A DNA stretch of 64,000 nt, from contig JAAYBV010000017.1 in NCBI GenBank assembly GCA_012744475.1, positions 1 through 64,000 of the forward strand. The letters run 5' to 3'. This document shows, in pieces, positions 1 to 7,643 of this stretch (its first letter is position 1; each line of letters begins with the position of its first letter). The DNA comes from Phycisphaerae bacterium. Lineage in GTDB: Bacteria; Planctomycetota; Phycisphaerae; Sedimentisphaerales; Anaerobacaceae. The position numbers were made by a program, and so were the translations under genes. The notes below the pieces were generated by a model. That model was not told the DNA's origin. It saw nothing but the letters and a program-made list of their open reading frames with translations, and searched no databases.

Positions 1-2
1 CC

Positions 3-107
3 GTCGTTCAGGAGGCTGTTGACATGATTCGTGAGGGCCGTGGAGTCCCGCGACTCGACACTCAAGATGCGCAACTCCTTTTGTTTCAAGCACGTAGAGA
101 GGTGTAG
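3..107 (+). CDS. C-terminal end of an unrecognised protein (cut by the window start)
   Basis: An open frame enters from the left edge and ends with TAG at 105-107. It gives about 34 residues ending in LLLFQARREV. The composition is plausible for a real protein (AVDMIREGRG, RLDTQDAQLL), but no family is recognised; a small regulator or antitoxin tail is only a guess. Its stop lies 3 bp from the stop of the converging truncated Clp-like gene. The two genes therefore meet tail to tail at what may be a rearrangement junction. Confidence 0.4.
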   Translation, partial: VVQEAVDMIREGRGVPRLDTQDAQLLLFQARREV

Positions 108-109
108 CA

Positions 110-757
110 TTATGAAACCGGTTCCGGAGGTCCGGCAAAGACGAACGTGGCGATGGGCTGCCGGCGATCGTGGTCGGCGCCCGCGGTCACCTGCGCATTG
201 TAGAGCCCTTCGACCAGGGCATGGACCGCGTGATCCTGTCCGAATACTCTCGCCAGAAGGGCCGCCCGCAGCCCGCGAAGCTGGCTGGTCAGCTCTCCGA
301 GCCCGCCTGTGGCGGATTCGCTGTCCATCACCCAGCGGGCCAGCAGACGCATCGCCTGTTTGGAGCCGATGGGCGCGATCGGGTCGCCCAGCAGACTTGC
401 CACCTCGACCGACATCGCGGCCGCACAGATCAGGTGAGGCAACCCCACCAGTCCCGGATGCGTCCGGTCGGGGACTCCCTCCCCGCCCGCCAGTTCGCAA
501 GCCTTGTCGAGGAGCAAACGCACCGCTTCATCGGGCGGCATCGTTCCCGGACAGGACCCCGGCGACTCAAACGACGGGCAGCGGTGTCGCAGATCGGCGA
601 CGTTGCCGTCGGTCAGGCACTCCGCCAGCCGCACGCACGCCTCACGGTCGGCCGCGACGGCCGCCAGCAGGCTCTCGACGTCTATGCAATTCCGTCCGAG
701 CGTGTAGGCCCGGTCTTTGGCCATGGAAACGATCGCTTGTGCTTTCTCTGTGAACAC
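110..757 (-). CDS. Clp N-domain protein truncated at the start of its AAA+ module
   Basis: The protein has 215 residues. It begins FTEKAQAIV, the usual opening of the ClpA/ClpB/ClpC N-terminal substrate-recruiting domain, and carries two Clp-N-like repeats (about 1-75 and 85-150). A ClpB-like lead-in to an AAA+ domain follows (VFGQDHAVHAL, then RRQPIATFVFAGPP). The expected Walker A sequence G-V-G-K-T is replaced by EPVS and a stop, so no ATPase is left. The GTG start is preceded by GAGGTGATCC. It is the last gene of the minus-strand kinase/Hsp70/PP2C/Clp-N operon. It may be a broken Clp ATPase that still makes a free Clp-N adaptor; truncation by rearrangement at its 3' end is the simplest reading. 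Confidence 0.75.
   Translation of the reverse strand: MFTEKAQAIVSMAKDRAYTLGRNCIDVESLLAAVAADREACVRLAECLTDGNVADLRHRCPSFESPGSCPGTMPPDEAVRLLLDKACELAGGEGVPDRTHPGLVGLPHLICAAAMSVEVASLLGDPIAPIGSKQAMRLLARWVMDSESATGGLGELTSQLRGLRAALLARVFGQDHAVHALVEGLYNAQVTAGADHDRRQPIATFVFAGPPEPVS
303..315. repeat. Short CCGCC/GGCGG palindrome, copy 1
   Basis: CCGCC and GGCGG arms are separated by TGT. The copy lies inside the truncated Clp-N gene and encodes SATGGLG on the minus strand. Related copies are at 1701, 6080, 7618 and 9838. Confidence 0.5.
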
Positions 758-823
758 GGATCACCTCAATGCAATTCGTTCGGCCCGTACGTTTGAAGTT
801 TGAAGTTCCTTCACACTTCACAG

Positions 824-851
824 GTACGGGCGAATGATTATTCGCCCCTGC
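824..851. repeat. 28-bp dispersed palindrome, copy 1
   Basis: The arms are GTACGGGCGAAT and ATTCGCCCCTGC around a 4-nt centre. The copy lies between the two Clp-N genes. It is flanked by TTTGAAGT/ACTTCAAA-type repeats (793-823 and 852-870), which make a composite palindromic spacer. Confidence 0.85.
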
Positions 852-905
852 TTCAAACTTCACACTTCACACTGCGCCTCTCCCACTTCGTGGCAAATTC
901 CCGCG

Positions 906-2036
906 TTACAACTCCATACCCACCCGCCGGCGGGGCGAAGGGCTGTGAATCCAGATCTGCTGGAACGTGTTCTTCCAGTCGAGCGGTAGGGGCGGATAAT
1001 TATTCGCCCGTACTTTGTCGTACTGGTTCTGCGAGATGGCGAAGAGGAATCGGCTGTTCGTCTGCTTGAGCCATTGGACAAAGCGCAGCCGGAAGACCGA
1101 CGGCGCCAGCTCCTCGCTCAGGTACCGATGCAACGAGTCGAAGAACCAGACGGTCTTCTGATTCGATTCGTCGCAGAGCAAATCCAGAAAGCCGATGGCC
1201 GCGACGTTCCCATCCCGAGAAAGACGTTCCAGCAACGCCCGGCTGTTCACCTGGATGACCTTCGGGGGCTTCCGGTCGCCGGGACGGCCGAGCAGATCGA
1301 TCAGAACGTCGTGCGCGGTCCGGTCCGGCCCATGAATCAGCAGGCACGGCCGTCCCGGCGTGCCGGGATTGGCGAACACGTCGGCCAACACGCGCACAGC
1401 AGGATCGGCGAGAATCCGCTTTCTCTCGGCATCCTCGACCACGGTCCCGGCGTGCCGGGACGCCAGCGGGACCAGCACGTCGGTCCACTGCTCCAACGCC
1501 TGATTGCGCTGGGCCAGTTGGGATGCGGACGGGATTCCCTGTTGCTCCAATCCGCGGCGAATCCATTCGTCGGACCCGTTCATAAGCGCGCCCAGCAGAT
1601 CGACGACCCCCAGGCGCTGGCGGCCCGCCTGTTCCGCCGCGCCCTGCGCGGCCCGAAACACCTCGCGTGCGGCGTCACTGCGATGGACCATCCCTCCCGG
1701 TCCGCCTGTGGCGGACTGCGCTCGCGGGCCCCTTCGGCTGCGCTCAGGGCAGGCTTCGCCAGGTCGTCGCAGGGCCCGGCGCAGGCGAGTAGAAACCTCG
1801 GGCACCGTGATTCCCCACGGGTCGTCGAGATGCGCCTTCAAGTCCTGGTGTTCCTGCGCCAGGTTGCCGAGATTCTCATTGGTCTGGCCGAGGCGTTCCA
1901 GATCGGCCCCGTCCATTTCTGCGAACTTCAGAATCGCACACAACAGATGGGCCGGCTGGATCTGCGACCATCCCAGGGCCTGGGCTTCCATCGCGGCCAG
2001 CGGCCATACCAGCATGATACCGGCTTCGGGTTCCAT
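906..2036 (-). CDS. Clp N-domain protein with a degenerate ATPase-like C-terminal half
   Basis: The protein has 376 residues. The N-terminal half has two Clp-N-like segments: AEMDGADLERLG and nearby at about 15-95, and SDAAREVFRAAQ to ALMNG at about 130-185. The C-terminal half (about 225-370) resembles an AAA+ fold: GRPCLLIHGPDRTAHDVL sits where a P-loop would be, and VWFFDSLHRYL resembles a Walker B strand. The G-K-T/S of a true P-loop is absent, so ATP hydrolysis is unlikely. It starts 6 bp after the PP2C stop with AAAGGA upstream, so it belongs to the same operon. Two dispersed repeats lie in frame within it: GEACPERSRRG at 1731-1754 and VRANNYPPLP at 986-1013. It probably binds substrate or partner proteins; no family name is certain. 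Confidence 0.7.
   Translation of the reverse strand: MEPEAGIMLVWPLAAMEAQALGWSQIQPAHLLCAILKFAEMDGADLERLGQTNENLGNLAQEHQDLKAHLDDPWGITVPEVSTRLRRALRRPGEACPERSRRGPRAQSATGGPGGMVHRSDAAREVFRAAQGAAEQAGRQRLGVVDLLGALMNGSDEWIRRGLEQQGIPSASQLAQRNQALEQWTDVLVPLASRHAGTVVEDAERKRILADPAVRVLADVFANPGTPGRPCLLIHGPDRTAHDVLIDLLGRPGDRKPPKVIQVNSRALLERLSRDGNVAAIGFLDLLCDESNQKTVWFFDSLHRYLSEELAPSVFRLRFVQWLKQTNSRFLFAISQNQYDKVRANNYPPLPLDWKNTFQQIWIHSPSPRRRVGMEL
986..1013. repeat. 28-bp dispersed palindrome, copy 2 (inside a CDS)
   Basis: GTAGGGGCGGAT and ATTCGCCCGTAC arms. Read on the minus strand in frame with the host gene it encodes VRANNYPPLP, close to the C-terminus of the Clp-N/degenerate ATPase protein. Confidence 0.85.
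1701..1715. repeat. Short TCCGCC/GGCGGA palindrome, copy 2
   Basis: TCCGCC-TGT-GGCGGA lies inside the second Clp-N gene and encodes SATGGPG on the minus strand. This is nearly the same peptide as copy 1. Confidence 0.55.
1731..1754. repeat. Dispersed repeat of the CCTTCGGC...GCTCAGGGCAGGC type
   Basis: This in-frame insertion encodes ACPERSRRG on the minus strand. A close relative lies at 51648-51672 (ACPELAER when translated). It is a short non-autonomous genome repeat, not a conserved protein segment. Confidence 0.55.
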
Positions 2037-2042
2037 ATCCGC

Positions 2043-2882
2043 TTATCCTTTCTCTGATGTCTCGTGCAGTAGCGGCGATTCCTCAAGGTCCAGCGAAGCG
2101 ATCGTCTGTGCCACCTTGCTGGGGGATACGTGGTCGGCGCGCACAGATTGCACCTCCGCCACGATCACGGTGATATTGTCGTATCCGCCGGCCTCGTTCG
2201 CCCGCGACACCATCTGGCGGCAGATCTGCTCGCAGGGCGTCTCGGCCCGCAGGACTTCGGCGATTTCCCCTTCGTCGAGCATGTTCGTCAGGCCGTCGCT
2301 GCACAGCAGATAGCGGTCACGCTGCCGGAGGTCGAACGCCCCGACGTCCGGCGGCAGCGGCTGGTCCATCCCCACGAACCGGCGCAGCACGTGGTATTCC
2401 GGGATGTCCTCGGCCCCATCGTGGACCACGCCCTCGTCACGCAGGGCATTGCCGAGATTGTGGTCTCGTGTAAGCAGTTCCAGGTGGCCATTGCGAAGCC
2501 GATAGGCCCGGCTGTCGCCGAGATGGGCGACCAGAAGCGTGACATCGCTGACCAGGGCGGCCACGACCGTCGCGCCCATGCCTTCCTGTTCCGGCGTCGC
2601 ACATCCCATGTCACGAAGCTGCTCGGCGACGATCAGCAGCGACTGGCTCAGGAGTTGCGCAGGGCCCTGTGTGTCCTCCAGGCCGGCGGCCCGTCCCATC
2701 GCCAGTTGGCGCGGCAGCGCCTCGACGACGAACGCCGAGGCCACCTCGCCGGCCGGATGGCCGCCCAGACCGTCTGCGACGACCATCAGTCCGAGCTGAG
2801 GATCGATGCCGAACGCATCCTCGTTCGTCTCTCGCATTCGCCCGACGTCCGTCAGGCCGGCATAGACCATTGTCACCGACAT
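2043..2882 (-). CDS. PP2C-family Ser/Thr protein phosphatase
   Basis: This 279-residue cytoplasmic protein is probably a metal-dependent phosphatase that reverses the neighbouring kinase. All main PP2C motifs are visible: RETNEDAF (about 17-24), VVADGLGGH (about 35-43), GMGATVVAAL (about 102), HLGDSRAY (about 120), LLCSDGLTNML (about 192) and GGYDNITVIV near the C-terminus. The metal-binding aspartates are retained. There is no transmembrane segment. GGGAG precedes the ATG. It starts 9 bp after the Hsp70 stop and is followed after 6 bp by the Clp-N gene, so co-transcription is very likely. Confidence 0.93.
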   Translation of the reverse strand: MSVTMVYAGLTDVGRMRETNEDAFGIDPQLGLMVVADGLGGHPAGEVASAFVVEALPRQLAMGRAAGLEDTQGPAQLLSQSLLIVAEQLRDMGCATPEQEGMGATVVAALVSDVTLLVAHLGDSRAYRLRNGHLELLTRDHNLGNALRDEGVVHDGAEDIPEYHVLRRFVGMDQPLPPDVGAFDLRQRDRYLLCSDGLTNMLDEGEIAEVLRAETPCEQICRQMVSRANEAGGYDNITVIVAEVQSVRADHVSPSKVAQTIASLDLEESPLLHETSEKG

Positions 2883-2891
2883 ATGCTCCCG

Positions 2892-5363
2892 TCAATGCCC
2901 GACGGTGATCCCGGGCCCCGCGTATCCACTCGTGACCTTCTCCTGGACATTCGCCGGCAGAAGGCCCAGCAGTTGGGCGACGACCTGGCGCAGTTGCTGA
3001 ATGTCTCCGCGCTGCAGGCACGCGTCACCCTGGCCGATCAGGCGGGTCGCCAGGGTCTGATCGCTCATTTGGGCTCTGTTTCTCTTGGCGTTCTGGAACA
3101 CCGAGACCCAGAATTCATCCCTCGACATCAGCACCTCGTAACGCAACGCCTGCACCTGCTGAAGCTTCTTGGGCAGACGGTCGTCGCGGTGCTCTTCGAT
3201 GAGTTGCTCCACTTCGGCCCGCAGCTCCCCGGCGCGCCGGGCGAATTCCGGATTGTCGCCGCCGAGTTGGGAGACGACGTCGTCGAGCTCGTCCAATTGC
3301 GTGCGGGCATCCTGCACCATCTTGGGCCAGCCGCACTCGTTCTCCACTCGGTCGAGGCTGGCCTTGAGTTCGAGAAGCCGCGCTTCGGCTTTGTTGGCGG
3401 CATCGGGGTCGCTCTGCGCTGTCTCGACCAGGTCTTCGAGGTTGGCGATCTTCGCCTGCTGCTGGGCAACGGCGGGGGAAGGTCCGCCCTTGTTGGCCAG
3501 CTCTCGCAGCCGTTGTTTCTCCTCGTTCAATTCGCGCGTGAGACGCGCCGCGTCGGGCGTCCGGGTATCCGGCGTGATGACGACCTCGAACTCCTCGTCC
3601 AGCATGGTAATGTAGGCTCGCGCACGGATGATGCGATCCTCGTCCATCATCAGGGTCACCTCGACCTCGGACTGCGCAGGAATGTCGCGGCGAATCTGGT
3701 TGCCCTTCACCGTCAGCACGGCCTGGAGGCGGTTGCGGTCGGCCTTGGGATTCTCGCCTTCGACGATGGGAATGCTCAGCATCTCTCCCGAATCTTCTTT
3801 GCCCAGCGCCCTGGTCGTGCGATACACCCTGGTCTGTTTGGCCGGGAGCGGCGTGCCCTTCTCCAATAGCACGTCGAATTCGTTGTCGCGAAGCTCCACG
3901 CCCAGTGAATTGATCACCGTCTGTTGAGAAGGAGCGGTACCGATGGTGTACACCAGCTCCTCGGGAACCGTTTTCTGGATCGTGCCCTTCGCATCCGCCA
4001 GTTGAATGGCAAACGTGTTCCTCGTTCCCGTCTCCGCCAGCAGATCGGCCTTGAAGGTTCCCTCGGACTTCAGAGGGATCTTCCCGCTGTCCCAGCCCGT
4101 CGCTCGATTCGAGAAGCGGACCGTGAACCCTGTGAGGTCTTCGTTCTCGGCTGCGACCTTGCCACGGACGCGGAAATCCTCGTCCGGCCCGATGGCGTTG
4201 TACTTCAATTCGAGCCGGTAACTGCCCTGTCCCGGCGCGCCGGGATTGCAGACCAATCGCTGCGTGCCGGCGAAGACCGCCGCACCCCGTGCGACAACTG
4301 TCAGCGGGTCGATGGAATGGTCGAGCGGAACGCCGAGCTGCTCGGTGAGGATGTTACGGAAATAGGGCGCCAGCGTGGGCCCGCCAACCAGGATGACCTT
4401 GTTGACCATGGCGGGCGTCAGGTCCTTCTCTTTGAGCACGCGTTTGCAGATCTCCACCGATTCCATGATGATCGGCGTGGCGACCGCGGTGACTTCGCTG
4501 CGTGTCAGCGGGAAATCGATCTCCACCGTCTGGCCGGTTGCGTCCTTGACCAAGCAGTCGGCCAGGAAGGTCTTCTCGCTTCGCGAAAGCTCGATCTTGG
4601 CCACTTCCACCGCGTGTTTGATCTGGGCGATCGCCGTGCGCCAGCGGAGGTTCTTGCGGTGCAGCTCGGGGAAGTTGAATTCCTTGGCCACCCGCGGCAG
4701 GACGATCTTCTCGACGATGGCCCAGTCGATATCGGCGCCGCCGAGATGATTGTCGCCCCCGTGGTTGACGACGTCGATCATGCCGTCGTCGGCTTTCATC
4801 AGGGCCGCGTCGAAGGTGCCGCCGCCGAAGTCGTATACGAGCCAGTATTCCCGCTCGGCCCGGAGCTGGAAACCGTAGGCCAGCGCTGCGGCCACCGGCT
4901 CCTGTACGAGCGGACACTGTCGCAGGCCGACCCTTTCGGCCGCCCGCTTGGTCGCGGCGCACTGCTTCTGGTCGAAGGCGGCCGGAACCGTGATCACGGC
5001 GGCCGCAACCTCCTCGCCCAGTCGCTGCTGTGCATCGCCGCACAGACTCTTGAGGACTTCGGCCGACAGTTCCTCGGGGCTCTTGTTCACGGCGGCGCTG
5101 CGGAACGCATAGACGTGGTCCGTTCCCATCCGCCGCTTGAACTCGATGTATACGTCGCCTTCCGCCGCTTCGCTGAGCAGTTGCTGCCGGGCGCGTTTGC
5201 CCACGCGCAGTTGTCCGTGCTTGCTGATGTGCACCGCCGAAGACGTGACATCCAGATCGTCGTTGTTCTTGATGATCTCGGGCGTGACCCCGTTGAGAAC
5301 GGCAATCGCGCTGTTGGTCGTGCCCAGGTCGATGCCGAAATCGATCGTGCTTCGTTTGCCCAT
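2892..5363 (-). CDS. Hsp70/DnaK-like chaperone paralog with long coiled-coil tail
   Basis: The protein has 823 residues, against about 640 for housekeeping DnaK. The N-terminal nucleotide-binding domain is intact: DFGIDLGTTNSAIAV (about 8-22), a phosphate-2 motif YDFGGGTFDAALMK near 187-200 and an adenosine motif VILVGGPTLAPYF near 330. A beta-rich substrate-binding-like part follows (about 400-620). The C-terminus (about 640-800) is rich in heptads such as LNEEKQRLREL and AEARLLELKASLDRVE, and lacks the DnaK EEVD-like tail. The start MGKRSTIDFG is chosen because GAAAGGG precedes it and the Hsp70 fold begins there; upstream in-frame sequence is non-coding. Its own GrpE-like gene lies just upstream and PP2C just downstream. 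It is probably a specialised chaperone, not the general DnaK. Confidence 0.93.
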   Translation of the reverse strand: MGKRSTIDFGIDLGTTNSAIAVLNGVTPEIIKNNDDLDVTSSAVHISKHGQLRVGKRARQQLLSEAAEGDVYIEFKRRMGTDHVYAFRSAAVNKSPEELSAEVLKSLCGDAQQRLGEEVAAAVITVPAAFDQKQCAATKRAAERVGLRQCPLVQEPVAAALAYGFQLRAEREYWLVYDFGGGTFDAALMKADDGMIDVVNHGGDNHLGGADIDWAIVEKIVLPRVAKEFNFPELHRKNLRWRTAIAQIKHAVEVAKIELSRSEKTFLADCLVKDATGQTVEIDFPLTRSEVTAVATPIIMESVEICKRVLKEKDLTPAMVNKVILVGGPTLAPYFRNILTEQLGVPLDHSIDPLTVVARGAAVFAGTQRLVCNPGAPGQGSYRLELKYNAIGPDEDFRVRGKVAAENEDLTGFTVRFSNRATGWDSGKIPLKSEGTFKADLLAETGTRNTFAIQLADAKGTIQKTVPEELVYTIGTAPSQQTVINSLGVELRDNEFDVLLEKGTPLPAKQTRVYRTTRALGKEDSGEMLSIPIVEGENPKADRNRLQAVLTVKGNQIRRDIPAQSEVEVTLMMDEDRIIRARAYITMLDEEFEVVITPDTRTPDAARLTRELNEEKQRLRELANKGGPSPAVAQQQAKIANLEDLVETAQSDPDAANKAEARLLELKASLDRVENECGWPKMVQDARTQLDELDDVVSQLGGDNPEFARRAGELRAEVEQLIEEHRDDRLPKKLQQVQALRYEVLMSRDEFWVSVFQNAKRNRAQMSDQTLATRLIGQGDACLQRGDIQQLRQVVAQLLGLLPANVQEKVTSGYAGPGITVGH

Positions 5364-5387
5364 GTTTATCCCTTTCTCATTCGTCTT

Positions 5388-5447
5388 AGGTCCTTTTTGT
5401 CCCTTAGGTCTTTTGAGACCGAAAGGACCTGAGGGACCAAAAGGACT
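5388..5447 (-). promoter_or_regulatory. Long imperfect hairpin between the grpE-like and hsp70-like genes
   Basis: The arms AGGTCCTTTTTGTCCC... (5388-5410) and ...GGGACCAAAAGGACT (5426-5447) pair over about 20 bp around a 15-nt loop. The hairpin fills most of the 83-bp gap. It could set the ratio of the two proteins through mRNA stability or partial termination. Similar AGGTCC hairpins occur at 12260, 15344 and 51224. Confidence 0.5.
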
Positions 5448-5932
5448 CAAATGACCGGCAGTCCCACGATGATCTCGCCGTTGCAGAGCGGGCGCTCTCT
5501 CCAGCGGATGGTGGGGCGGACGGTGTCGATGATTTCCTCTCTGGCCAGGCCCGGCGTCTGCTCGAAGCTGATGACCTTCTCCGGCATGCCCTCGTCGTAG
5601 GGCTTTCCCGTCTTGTCGACCACCTGGATGCCCGCTTCGTCCAGCGCGCGGAACAGCCCCTCGACGAAGCGGTACAGCTTGGCGGTCTGTTCTTTCGGCT
5701 CGCCCGTCTCGGCGTCGATCATGCGGACCTTCAGCCGCCAGGCGTTGGTCGCGATCTGGGCCAGCGGACCGAGCAACTCGCGAGCCTCTGGCGGCCCGTC
5801 GCTGGTCGCTGGTCGCTGGTCGCTCGGGCCACGAGCGACGAGTGACGAGTGACGGCTTTGCGTTGTGCCGCGAGGTTCGTTCTTCTTCTGGGCCTTGGCC
5901 CTTTTGCTTCTCGATCGCGTGGATTTTCGCAT
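5447..5932 (-). CDS. GrpE-like nucleotide-exchange factor
   Basis: The protein has 161 residues. The basic N-terminus (KSTRSRSKRAKAQKK) leads into a helix (LLGPLAQIATNAWRLKVRM) and a compact beta part (MPEKVISFEQTPGLAREEI, then RPTIRWRERP and IIVGLPVI), the layout of GrpE. It probably exchanges ADP on the adjacent Hsp70 paralog. The ATG before RKSTRS is preferred; an earlier frame start lies inside a dispersed palindrome. Residues about 27-45 are encoded by an inserted low-complexity repeat (5798-5854), which lengthens the linker. Similarity to GrpE is moderate, so the exchange-factor role also rests on gene order. Confidence 0.7.
   Translation of the reverse strand: MRKSTRSRSKRAKAQKKNEPRGTTQSRHSSLVARGPSDQRPATSDGPPEARELLGPLAQIATNAWRLKVRMIDAETGEPKEQTAKLYRFVEGLFRALDEAGIQVVDKTGKPYDEGMPEKVISFEQTPGLAREEIIDTVRPTIRWRERPLCNGEIIVGLPVI
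5798..5854. repeat. Low-complexity repeat GCTGGTC(n)/GACGAGT(n) inside the grpE-like gene
   Basis: Three GCTGGTC-type units run into TCGCTCG-GGCCA-CGAGCGA and then GACGAGTGACGAGTGACG. Together they form a rough inverted repeat that stays in frame and encodes part of the N-terminal linker. Confidence 0.6.
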
Positions 5933-5950
5933 AGCCGTCTGTTCCTCGAA

Positions 5951-5978
5951 GTAAGGGCGAATAATCATTCGCCCCTAC
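5951..5978. repeat. 28-bp dispersed palindrome, copy 3 (supplies a stop codon)
   Basis: The TAG that ends the 540-residue gene at 5975 comes from the GTAGGGGCG arm of this copy. The rest forms the leader of the grpE-like gene. Confidence 0.85.
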
Positions 5979-7597
5979 GCGACGATGTGAAACCCGTCCT
6001 GTTTGGCCTTGACGATGCCGGGCCACGACTGGAGGTGGTCCAGCGGTTTGGTGTTGCCTGTCTTCATTCGTTCTCCGAGTCCGCCGGCGGCGGATCCCGC
6101 ATGGACGGCCGCACACGTGTGACATCGGGGAACCAGGGCCGTCACTTGCTGCGAGCCCACCTCGACCGAGTCGTTGACGAACGGGTCAACGGCGCGCACG
6201 GTGGCGTGAATATCTCCGCTGTTGACAACCCCCCTGAGCTGCTTGGCGAGGATCATTCCCACGACATCCATCTGGCCGGTCGCGCCGCCGGAGAACTGGG
6301 AGATCAAGTGCTCGGCGATCTGAAAGACGGCTTCGCGGTACGGGGCCGGATTGCTCTTGATGCCCGCCCACGTGACGGATCTGTGCAACGTGACCGGGAC
6401 GGCGTGTTCGTTCTCCTTCGGGCAGCTTTCGCAGAACCAGCAGAGCTCCCCCTGGTTCTGACGCACGATGCATATGTTCTCCTGGAGCCGGGCGCGCATC
6501 CGGCTTCCGCGGGCGATCTGGAGCGTGGTGTCCAGCAGTTCGAGCGAACTGGCCCAGTCCCGGGTTTCGTTGCCGTAGGCGACCTGGCATTGGAGCATGC
6601 TCTCGGCCACGCGGTCGCACGTCTCGGTGAACTCCTGCGATTCGCTGCCGAGGAGCACCTCGAGAACATCCAGGATGTGACCGACCGTGTTGAACAGCTC
6701 GATGCAGCGCTGCTTTCCGGCGGTCTTGTTGTTGTGCAGTTGGTAGGTGGCCGTTTCGATGGCATGGTCGATCCGGCTGTTGAGCGGTCTGGTCACGCGC
6801 CGCAGGCTGGCGTCGACGTCGTCGTGCCCGGCGTTCGTCGCCTTCATGATCCGGATGTGGTCCCGCGCCCGGTCGTACATCTGGTGATCGCAATAAGCCA
6901 CCGCCAGATCGGCGTTGATGTTGTCAAACGCGATGGGCAGCCACTGGGAGAAGTCGCGCAGGAATCCCACGGTCAGACGCGGATCGTTCAACGCGCCAAT
7001 CCGGTCGGCCAGAAGCGACCAGAATTCCTCGTTGGCGCAGAGGGATTCCCAGTACCTAAAGGCGAAGTCCCAGTGGGAATCGAACTGCCGGCGGGTCTGT
7101 TCTGACAACCCACCAAGGTTGATCGACGTCAGAATCTCTCGCTCCTGGTCGAGGGCCTTCCAGTGCCCCAGGATCGCCAGGTTGTGCCGGGCGGCCCAGG
7201 CCGCTTCGCCGTCGCCGCCGGCAAGGTCCTCCCATTGCCTCTGCGCCTCGCTCACCTGGTTGGCCTGAATACACTTGAGCGCCTCGTCGGCATGGCTTTG
7301 GCCCCATTGGAGCGGCCAGAACCAGAAAAACTCGTGCACGAATCGCTGCCTGGCGTCGGCCAATACCCGGCCGGCCTGAAGGAGTTCCTCGCGGCTCGGC
7401 AAAGGATCGGGCCGGAGAAACTCGCCGTATTCCTCCGCCAGCTCGCCCACCTCGAGAGCGGACTGGAGTTCGGCCTCGTTCCGCTTGATCTTTCGCCCGG
7501 TGGCGTCGACGTCCACTGCGAGCAATCGAAAGGCGTTGCGGCTGTAGATGTCCGGCCCGCAGATATCCAGCAACGTATGGCATTCCCCGGTCAGCAT
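5975..7597 (-). CDS. Unrecognised operon protein with a possible J-like N-terminus and cysteine clusters
   Basis: The protein has 540 residues and is mostly alpha-helical. Residues about 20-50 (NAFRLLAVDVDATGRKI) recall the first helices of J-domain-like proteins, but no HPD motif is seen. The middle looks like TPR-type helical repeats (AARHNLAILGHW, ADLAVAYCDHQMYDRARDHI). Two cysteine groups, CWFCESC near residue 385 and CHTC near 500, could bind zinc. An AGGAG lies upstream of the ATG. It sits between the kinase and GrpE/Hsp70 and could be an Hsp70 co-chaperone or client adaptor; this is inference from context. Its C-terminal region carries an in-frame TCCGCC palindrome and its stop is supplied by a 28-bp repeat. 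Confidence 0.7.
   Translation of the reverse strand: MLTGECHTLLDICGPDIYSRNAFRLLAVDVDATGRKIKRNEAELQSALEVGELAEEYGEFLRPDPLPSREELLQAGRVLADARQRFVHEFFWFWPLQWGQSHADEALKCIQANQVSEAQRQWEDLAGGDGEAAWAARHNLAILGHWKALDQEREILTSINLGGLSEQTRRQFDSHWDFAFRYWESLCANEEFWSLLADRIGALNDPRLTVGFLRDFSQWLPIAFDNINADLAVAYCDHQMYDRARDHIRIMKATNAGHDDVDASLRRVTRPLNSRIDHAIETATYQLHNNKTAGKQRCIELFNTVGHILDVLEVLLGSESQEFTETCDRVAESMLQCQVAYGNETRDWASSLELLDTTLQIARGSRMRARLQENICIVRQNQGELCWFCESCPKENEHAVPVTLHRSVTWAGIKSNPAPYREAVFQIAEHLISQFSGGATGQMDVVGMILAKQLRGVVNSGDIHATVRAVDPFVNDSVEVGSQQVTALVPRCHTCAAVHAGSAAGGLGERMKTGNTKPLDHLQSWPGIVKAKQDGFHIVA
6080..6094. repeat. Short TCCGCC/GGCGGA palindrome, copy 3
   Basis: TCCGCC-GGC-GGCGGA lies inside the 540-residue gene and encodes SAAGGLG. 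This is the same peptide theme as copies 1 and 2. Confidence 0.5.
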
Positions 7598-7617
7598 ACC
7601 CTGACTTCTCCTCGGTG

Positions 7618-7632
7618 TCCGCCGGTGGCGGA
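7618..7632. repeat. Short TCCGCC/GGCGGA palindrome, copy 4
   Basis: TCCGCC-GGT-GGCGGA lies in the 46-bp gap between the kinase and the 540-residue protein genes. Confidence 0.5.
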
Positions 7633-7643
7633 TTGGCGTTCGT

